Below, piece after piece: positions 51,684 through 64,000 of a stretch of 64,000 nt of DNA (its first letter is position 1; every line of letters begins with the position of its first letter). The DNA lies in the NCBI GenBank assembly GCA_013433145.1, contig CM024178.1:1518501-1582500 (forward strand). Reading direction: 5' to 3'. The notes beneath the pieces are model-generated. The model saw only the letters and a list, made by a program, of their open reading frames with translations, ran no database searches and was not told the DNA's origin. The position numbers and the translations under genes are program-made. The stretch is from Ascaris suum. Its lineage: Eukaryota > Nematoda > Chromadorea > Rhabditida > Ascarididae.

Positions 51684-53177
51684 TGATCGGTTTCAAGTGG
51701 GCTCGCAAAAGTGCGAACGGACCCAAGTAGGGATGCCAGAACTGATTCATCTCCAGAGAAAATCAGGAAGACAAAGAAGCAGGTTCGGAGAGTGGATGAG
51801 AAAAAAGGCGACCACCATGCGCATGGATCGAGATTGCCTTTAGCCCGCTATTCGGAAGAAGCTTCACTGCATCCCAACAGATATCATAAGATCCATGTTC
51901 TCACTGACAGAATGAAAGAAATAGCGATAAATAAGTACAAAATGCCTCTATTTACCCGGACTACTGCCAATGCCAGCGACAGCGGTGGGAATGTCCTTCG
52001 CTCGAAGCATTTACTGCATCTAGAGGTATAAGCTGACTACACCACAGATCGCGAGTGTGGCCTAATTTTTCTCCAGGATGGACTTAAGAACAATGTTGAT
52101 GTCGAGAGCTACAAGTATCTTCGAAGCCGTTCAGTCATCGCGAACAAATGGTCACTTCTGTACGAAGCCTAGGAAGCTTTAGCGGAAATCTACTCCTACT
52201 TATAAAGCTCGTCCCATGTACGATCGGCTGAGTTGCAACCCAGCGGACTTCATGGCCTCTTTCGAGTGACCAAACTGGTCGCACCAATATACTTCACCAT
52301 ATGAGGCAGTCTAAAAGCTGAGTCGAGGGTTTACTCCTCTAGAGTCGTCCAGGTCCTGGAGATCGGCTTTGTCATGGATTGAGGCGAAACCGACCGAGAC
52401 ATCTCAAGTGTGAAGTCTGCTACGCCTGTCAACCCACTGCGAGTTCCGTCGGTGCAACAGGCGCTCTCCTTGAAGGGGTTGTTAATAGTAACAAAAGGGT
52501 ATCTTACCGAAAGGAGCACATCGCCCTTGTCGAAACGATCTATCAACAACAGTCCATGACAATAAAAGCAATGCAACTGTACTTTCATGACAATTGGATT
52601 TCAGGAGAACACCGTCCCTTTGACGTGGTTATCAAACGAGAACCACCCCATATACATATAGAGGAGAATGTCATCGTTAACTTCATTTAGGACTAAAAAA
52701 GGGCAATCTCCTGCGATATGAACAGTTTCGTTGGAACAATCTCTACCTTTGCCCCCGGAACGCCTCGTATGGTTACACCCATTGGATTTGTATCTGGCAG
52801 TCAACGGGCTCTTTTGCGATGAGATAATGAATTCATGCGAACTGGAGTGTATTCAGTCCCGTATGGTACAGGCTTTCTCAGTATCTTTTCATTATCGCTA
52901 GTATTGGCAATAAACAGGCCAGCATGATGATATTCTTCTTGTTTATCCCGTTTCTTTCACTTTGTCAACAAGGATGTCAGCCTTCTGAACTTTATTGCGA
53001 AGCGAAGTGAGCGTTCTTTCGAACGATGGACTAGAAGCATTCTTGACTCATGCGCAGGAAAGTCGCCTCCTTTCTTATCCATTGCAATAAATTCGCTCTT
53101 CTACCTTCACACGAACCAGTTTTGATATCCCGACCTCGGTCGTTCGCCTTGTTACTAGCCTGCTTGGAACCGATCGT
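51684..53177. mobile_element. Inverted pair of diverged repeat copies (degenerate element)
   Basis: The plus strand from 51684 to about 52010 resembles the minus strand from 53177 back to about 52870. The best match is in the outer 150 nt, for example GATCGGTTTCAAG against GATCGGTTCCAAG and GGCGACCACCATGCGCATG against GGCGACTTTCCTGCGCATG. The two copies therefore face each other across about 860 bp. The region is less AT-rich than its flanks and shows many short open frames with stops. One plus-strand frame near 52290-52400 (SPYEAV, then KLSRGFTP) faintly recalls the end of gypsy-type pol proteins. Element class is not settled. Confidence 0.5.
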
Positions 53178-53179
53178 GA

Positions 53180-56100
53180 GTATAAACAACCTTGGAATAA
53201 GGTATTCCAAGCATTTCTGATGTCTCCAGAGCGAGCTTCTCAAGCTTTCTGAGATGCGCCTTCGCCATCGTCATCGGTTTTACCGAATCTTTTATCCATC
53301 ATACTTTAATAGGACTCGCAAAGTAATTTCAAAACAATAGGCGCTAGTACACGTCAAAAGCAGCGCAAAAAATAGCGACGAATATTTTCATTCAACGACA
53401 ACATCACTTATTGAAGATTCGACAGAGAAACACTATTTTGTCTAATCAAAATCATGAATATATAGCGAGAAAATGAAGTCAACAGCTTCCTATCGTGTAT
53501 CATTTTGCAGGGCAACATAGAATACCCTGTCAAGGAACCATAATTCAGTGGTACTTAAACCTGGGACGAGAAAATATTGAGAAAATATTGGATGAGGAAA
53601 TATTTAGATCGAAATAATATGCACTTCCTTTCGTCATGAAAGACTGATGTAGAAAGTTGATTCTGAAGAAGTAAGGAAATGAAATAGGACAAAAAAGTTT
53701 ACCGTTATTTTTATTTATTTTCCATAATAATAGAGAACAATTATTACTTCTGTGTAATTCGAGTCTTTCAGAGATCAAGAAAAAAAATAAAATAATATCT
53801 ACATAAAGCTTGAGAATCGTTGTTCTAGTTGTAAATTCACGATTAGCGTGTAGAAATTAGAAACAAAAGTGTACACTTGCATAAAGGAGGCAAATGTTAT
53901 AATAGAGGGCGGGAGAACGAGGCACGAAAACAATCCTATACACACAATCCCTCTTCGAACAAAGCGTTGAGATTTTTTCGACAATTTTGCAATGCATTTT
54001 ACGCATTGATCAACTATTCCAGTTAGGAATTTTTCCATTTCTTTTTATTATTGCTGAATATCATATTTCTTTTAATTTTATCTATAAGCTTTCTTCTCTA
54101 TAGTCACCTCTTCGAAAGAATGGATGTTTTTTCTTCGAAATTGTTAGATTTCTATGATATTCATAATTCTTTATAATTTTTTAAATAACTGCAACATATT
54201 GGAACCCGCCGAAAGGTGTTAAAGAATAATATGTTGCCTAATATCTTAGGTGATTCACCTTTCAATTTTACCTAGAACATATGCTTGTCATTGAAATTTG
54301 CAAATTATACTGTCCATTCTCCCACCTTTTTTTCGCGTAAGCAACGATTTTAGATTTTGTCAACGTTATTAGCCGTTAGTTTTATCAACGAGGAATAACG
54401 TATTTTAATGGAAGTTGATCTTTCGCATTGTTTTAGCCTCCATATCATATCAAGTCCTTATGATAGTGATAACGAAATGATAAAATCATGCAGCGATCGA
54501 ATACACCTTTAGAAGCATCACTCTCATAGGCAAATATGTGCAAAGAAATGAGGAATTAACTGAATCATTTCGATATGCGCAATGCACGATCACATGAATA
54601 GTTAGGGAGGATGGCATACATTTACAGAATGAAGTTTGCGATTCAATCAAATACCGTCGTGATGAGTAGAATAGAATGAGAGCAAAGAGTGAAATGCCTA
54701 TTTTATGGATAGAGCATTAAATTTATTGCTGCAAATGCAAGAATATAGATGCGATGAATATGAATAAAATGATGATTATTTTATTTGTGATCTATAAGCA
54801 ATAATAGAGTGAGCATAACGAGTGTATTGAATGATATAAGAAAAACAATTTCATTGAAATGAGATCCGATCTTAAATTTTATACTCTTTGAATTTTATTC
54901 TCCTATTCTCACCCTAATAAAATAATAAGGGAGCAACAAGAAGTGGCATCCACAAGAAAATCTGTAATGGGCCGACATTTGCGCCACAATTGCAAACGAT
55001 AAAGAAGTATAAGATTCTCTTGTAACTCTTCAAAGGTATGTGTTTAGAAAACGTTTTCAATGCTGTTAGCAATTTCAATGTTTGCAACGTAAACATCAAC
55101 CTCTACGATCACTGTTTACGCAAATGACAATTCATTTTTTTCATTTTCATGAATGGCAAAAATTTGTGCAATTGCGATTGCTGTTTTGATAATTCGCTCT
55201 TTTTCGCGTTTCGCGCTTCTCTATTTCGCTATTTTGAACGCTTGATAATGCAACTAGCCTAATCGAAAATATCAGTGAAACCCTGGTTTGTGAAATGATA
55301 GTCGAAGTGCCTACAGATTGGATGACACAGCTTCAAATTCCTGCTTTTACGCTGCGGTCGCCAAATCGTCCTGAATGATGCTTGCGGTGAAGCAATCCGA
55401 CATACTGGGTCCTCTACGTTGCAATTGTATCAGACGTTGATTTAGTGGGGAGCACATAAGGATAACGCGTAAATGGTAGTCTAATCTAAGTATTAACTGA
55501 CCATCGAAGGCTCAGTTGAATATTTACCTTTTATTTTGAACCGAAATGAGCTTCTGTCTCATATCGCAACTTAGAAGTAATGACTGGCTGGATAACTTCA
55601 AGATACACTTTATTACAAAAATAGTGTACAAAATTCCGTCAGTCGGCGGCTTAAACAACTTCGACCATTGGATTAAACGAATTCGGCGCTGGCCATCACT
55701 GACCTTCAACCATTTGTCGTCGACCATAAACCTTCAACCATAAATGCCCATACCATCAAGCGATGGATTTCTGACCGTCGGTCATTCACTGCCCACTAAT
55801 CCAGTCGGCAGTTAGGCAATAAATTTTAGGTGGATTGGCTTGCTCTACAAGATATCCTTTGGAAGTGCAAAGTTTTTCGACGAAACCACTCACTAAAAGT
55901 GAAATAATGGCACGGTAGACAATATATATTAGTCATAACTGCAGATTGCAAAAGAGGTAGTTGAGTTGCGAACTGGTTCATCCTCTAGTGATCACTTAGC
56001 AACTTCCATTAGTCAACTAGAGGAAGAGAGCTTCTTGAAACGGAAAAAAATTTCACGCTTCTATGCATTGCTGTACACTAGTCGAAGCACCCATCTAACT

Positions 56101-58400
56101 CATCATTTCTCCAAACATATTCTATTCGAAGCTGTCAATTATTTTCGGCATAAAACGGATGTACGAGACTGTCAATAAGCTGTCAATTAAAATGTATAGT
56201 ATTCATGAGACAAACTAGAAATGCAATTCTCGCTGATTAACAACTAAGCGAACGATTAAAAATTGAACAATAATTAATGATAATCAATCCGTCAACAATA
56301 GAACGAATAGTGACAATCAACCTATGTTATCATATAGATTACATATAAATAATGCGCTTTGAATATGAAATATACGAAAATACTTTATCACAACGTTACA
56401 ATGTAATTGTACTATAGGAATGTAATTGTACTATAGCTTATTGACAATGTATGTTGACACAATCGAATGTAACTGTACTATAGAAGCGATAGGAAAAATT
56501 TCGATAATGAGCGTACAAGTATGGTATTACATTGAGGCGAAGCGTTATATAAGCATAAACAATGAGATACTTTACGAATGAAATCAATTCGCATATGAAT
56601 TCTATACAATACAAAAGAATGATCGCTTCGCTGAAACAATTTCGGAATTATGATAATGAATTAAAAGATATTTGCTGATAATAGTATAAGTTTTCGATCT
56701 TTATTTTTGACTCGTTTTTTTTGAAATTTCTTTTCAGGTGAATTTATATCATTTTTAAAGTGACCTATCTAACGTTTACGAAATAATTCGATATATGGCA
56801 GCTTAATTTAGGAAACGATACACTTAGCTACTTGTATTAATCGAAATGAATTTTTTAAATCGTTAAAAAATTCCCCAAAAATAGAATCGTTACCTTGATA
56901 AAATATTCGTTCATATAGTGCCTTAACAACGTTTACTTAGAAAACTATCGATCGTTAAAGAGAAAATCTTTTGTAAATAATGATTTTACTAAACTGATAA
57001 TGCATAAATAATTCAAGAACAACGCAAACCCACTGGTCGGCGATTATGCATTAAGCTTTGCTAACGATCTTGAGAATAAAAGGAAACAACCACAACGATC
57101 ATAAAATAGAACAATAGATTAATGAAAAATTGTTCCCACAATGTATGAGCGCTCCCATCATCATCACCGCGAACAAAAGCATTAGCCTTTTCGCTAGCCG
57201 TTCTACAACCATCTCTCCCCATCCACCGAATGTTTTGAAAGAAAAATTCAACCAGAGAACTATTACAAAATGATACGCTGGAGAAAGATGAACGCTAAGA
57301 CATCCTTTAGAACAACTATGATCATTTTAACTTGGAGTGGAGCAAAAAAGCGGTCCATCAAGAACCTAATCTCCGGAAGAACGAGCTCACTGTGGTCGAA
57401 AATAACAGGCCAAATTCGATGCTCTCGACTTGGAACTTTCTTCATCAATTTTCAACATGCTAACCTTTCTTGTTCAACCTTAATGTCATCAGTCTCTAGC
57501 GGTCGGATGGAACGCAGCAGTCAAATATTTTGAACTTCGGAATCTTCATCAGGAATTCTCAATTTGCTCAACTTCTACTCATGAGGCAAAACTTCTGCGA
57601 GCTGGGGGGCTTTGACCGAAGTCATAAAACAGGGAAAACTTTCTGTTGGCAGCTACAACAGATGTTTTTGCATGAAGTAAAGTTGGCAATTCATGAATTT
57701 GGTCAGAAAATAGTTCACATGGCAGTTTCATCTCAGAAAGAAGGTAATAACAAGATTTTAATTTCCTAAGGGTTTTTTTTTTGTGTTCTGGTGCACTGTA
57801 ATATTCGATCGCTAGAAGTTGCTTGTTGAACAGTCGAGCAGTAAAGACTGTCATCAACGTTGATATTTTTCTGTTTATTCATTTTATCGTATTCACGTTC
57901 ACTAGTTGTTCATTGCACAAACATTCAGCAAAAATATCTTGTTAACGACCTTAATAGGCGTAAATTCATCATTTCCTCCCAATCGTCCAAAGCAGAGGCG
58001 TGGAGTGGGGAATGGGGAGGGGAGAGACAGAATGGCAGGGAGAACGGCAGTATATTCTCAGGAACGAATTTGCCCTATTTGTTTCGGTCTCTTAAAAGAG
58101 GCCTCTCTCTCGTAGTTTCCAACATCCACCATTTCCAATCGCCCTAACTGATCCTAAAGGATCACGTGAATTCTATCTTTCATCTATAAACTGGGAACTA
58201 TGAGAATTAATTGAATATGGGGAATAAGAGGATTTATGTGGAAAAAAGATATATAGGAAATAAATGAAAGGAGATTGCGATATGTCAAGAAGTGTGAGTG
58301 AAGAATCCATCTTCGGTTGATTAATAACAAAATGAAGGAAAGAAAGATAAGCAATAAAATAAATTCATTCAAATATGATCTCTGTTAGATAAGCAATAAA
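53180..58400. other. Long stretch without a recognised gene
   Basis: Short open frames only. About 57270-57740 is less AT-rich and open in several frames on both strands, without an identifiable protein; it may be old mobile DNA. A minus-strand frame at 54914-55099 has a hydrophobic end but no splice or family support. Confidence 0.55.
56400..56483. repeat. Three copies of an 18-bp word
   Basis: aatgtaattgtactatag occurs at 56400-56417 and 56419-56436, and with one change at 56466-56483. Confidence 0.9.
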
Positions 58401-58401
58401 A

Positions 58402-58419
58402 TTTCTTATATATTCCAAC

Positions 58420-58486
<67 letters not shown>

Positions 58487-58499
58487 AATATATAAGAAA
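58402..58499. repeat. (AT)n array enclosed by a 16-bp perfect inverted repeat
   Basis: 58402-58417 is the exact reverse complement of 58484-58499. The space between is almost entirely AT dinucleotides (58422-58484), so the whole 98 bp could pair as one hairpin. Confidence 0.93.
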
Positions 58500-58500
58500 A

Positions 58501-62286
<3,786 letters not shown>

Positions 62287-63108
62287 CATCATCTTTCCGA
62301 TGCTACTATTTCACATCATTATACATTTCCACAATGCCATTAGGTGAAAAAAATAGAAAAAGAAAAAAGAAACGTCTTGGGCAAAGTGAAGATATTTAAT
62401 GGCTTCCTCGAAGACAGCGCCAGAGAAATATGCTATGGATTTGATCCTCGACGATGATCCTCGATTAGAACCATCCATCTGCTTTCATCTCCTCTCCTCA
62501 TTTTCCCCACTCACGACTTTTTTGTTATTAAGCTTTATGAAAGGCTTATTTATATCTTCATATATTGTTGAAATGAATGTCGCAATAATAAAATGAATGT
62601 TTTTTTCTCGATGACGTCATCACTTCGTTATTTTTGCGGTAGTTTCTCACTAAAGGCTTTTTTTATCGATTTGCACTTTTATTTTTAGCATTTTTTCAGC
62701 AGAACTCTACACAGTTTTCTATAAGCGAAATTAGAAATTTCCGCATTTAAAGTACACTCTTAGGTGATACTAAACAAAAAAAAATAACTTGGATTCGAAA
62801 TTGTTAGTAGTTATGGGTGTAGACACTTGCGGTATGTGTTGCTCGAGCGAAACTTTCAGGTAAACCGTCGCGTTTTTATTTACGATTGTATTTTTAGACA
62901 TGAAGATTCAGTGCTAGTGCTCGTTACTCGTAAGCAAATATACTAGTAAATATTATTGTGCAAGTAAAATTTCACACGAGAAGAATACTGTGTGCGAAAA
63001 AAGGAATGTAGACTGCGTGTAGGATGACACAGCTGGAGCGCTGCATCACCTCTACGACTACACGTCATACAGATAAAAGAAGATAGGTGAAAGTAGCCCA
63101 TGTTCAAA

Positions 63109-63145
63109 TGATTTGCAGTACCGGTAGCACAGGTACTGCAAATCA
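63109..63145. repeat. Hairpin: 14-bp perfect inverted repeat, 9-nt loop
   Basis: TGATTTGCAGTACC at 63109-63122 is the reverse complement of 63132-63145. The loop holds GGTAGCACA. Nearby, around 63165-63200, further self-complementary words occur (ATACCGGTAT; GGTATC against GATACC). Confidence 0.93.
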
Positions 63146-63490
63146 CCAAGTGCTATATCCACTGTTGTCGGTAATACCGGTATCATCCACCGATACCATT
63201 GTACAACGTCCAACCGTTCACTTTTATACGATCCGTATGAGCGATATATATGGTCGATCTGCACAAAATAATCCTATGGAGGTGTTTTCTTACGTATCTG
63301 ACGGACGGGAAAGAAAAATGGCAAATTTATTCCAAATTTAAGCGCCATTTTCGATCTGTCCTGACGCATCGCCCATTAAGCAATTCTTTTTTTCATTACA
63401 CTGACAAATTTTCGTTGGAGGACAAAATTCATTATCTACGGACCATTTTTTAAGCACAAAGAAACGATTTGTTTGGCGGTTGTGATGATG

Positions 63491-63556
63491 TGGCTTTTGA
63501 TGAAGAATTCAGCAAATATTTGTATGGCTTTTGATGACGAATTCAGCAAATATTTG
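63491..63556. repeat. Tandem duplication, 34-bp period
   Basis: 32 bases at 63491-63522 recur at 63525-63556 with one difference (tgaagaattc against tgacgaattc). No longer array. Confidence 0.95.
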
Positions 63557-64000
63557 AACTAATTTTTCAGTGATATGGAAATGCTTATCGCTCTCTTAGG
63601 ATATAATGATAGGATTGAAACGTTATCCAATAGATTATGCAGCAGGATATTGCTGAGTTTCATAGAGTAGCTAAATTTATGGAAACGGTTCCATCTCACC
63701 CAACTTCTAAGGGAGTGAATATGCCGATCTCTTTATTAAAAATCATTAATTTTTGATACCTATAATTCGGGAGGTCATAGGAAAGTTTATAGCGATTGGA
63801 ATTTGAAGTGGAATTTTGTGAAACGATAATAGCTAAAAATTCGCTCTGATTTGCATAGAAGAAATTCAAATATATCTCCCATTGAATAAAAATGATGCTG
63901 AAATATGCGGGAACATTTCTATTGTCGAATGTTAACCTTGCTTTTCGAAAATGCCCAATGATGGATGAGATTCGAGTTGAGAGCAGTCTGATTATTTCTT

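Overview
The window looks like nuclear DNA of a nematode. It is AT-rich and carries long (AT)n arrays. Most inferred 3' splice sites end in a pyrimidine tract plus CAG, TAG or AAG, and donors are mostly GTAAGT-like. The main gene has a domain mix (many Kunitz/BPTI domains plus EGF modules in one secreted protein) known from nematode cuticle and molting factors. Introns are large, often above 1 kb. I cannot name the species. No bacterial-style operon, RNA gene or CRISPR array was seen.

Layout. (1) 577-3695, plus strand: the last five exons (about 190 residues) of a cytochrome P450 of CYP4 type, with ExxR and heme-thiolate motifs intact; its 5' exons lie off the left edge. (2) 4759-6082, minus strand: a complete two-exon gene for a small secreted protein with 16 cysteines, convergent with the P450 and preceded by a TATA-like box. 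(3) 6.16-12.47 kb: no recognised gene. (4) 12471-50077, minus strand: one very large gene reconstructed here as 26 exons whose splice phases all agree. It encodes about 1,307 residues: signal peptide, Kunitz 1, two EGF modules, Kunitz 2-3, a long Ser/Thr-rich and acidic linker, Kunitz 4-12, and a C-terminal six-cysteine module that I do not recognise. Its introns hold a decayed Ty3/gypsy integrase fragment (about 19.6-20.9 kb), a perfect 47-bp palindrome (43464-43510), and microsatellites. (5) 50.2-64 kb: no recognised host gene. It contains an inverted pair of diverged repeat copies (51.7-53.2 kb), four (AT)n arrays between 58.4 and 62.3 kb, and several hairpin-forming or duplicated stretches.

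How the genes relate. The Kunitz/EGF protein and the cysteine-rich protein are both predicted to be secreted. The former is a multi-headed protease-inhibitor or matrix protein, and the C. elegans molting factor MLT-11 is one comparison worth making. Only two of the twelve Kunitz domains have a basic residue directly after the second cysteine. Domains 2-7 form a separate sub-family with longer loops. The P450 is an unrelated metabolic gene. All introns and joins are inferred by eye from splice signals, reading frame and domain continuity; no transcript data were available.
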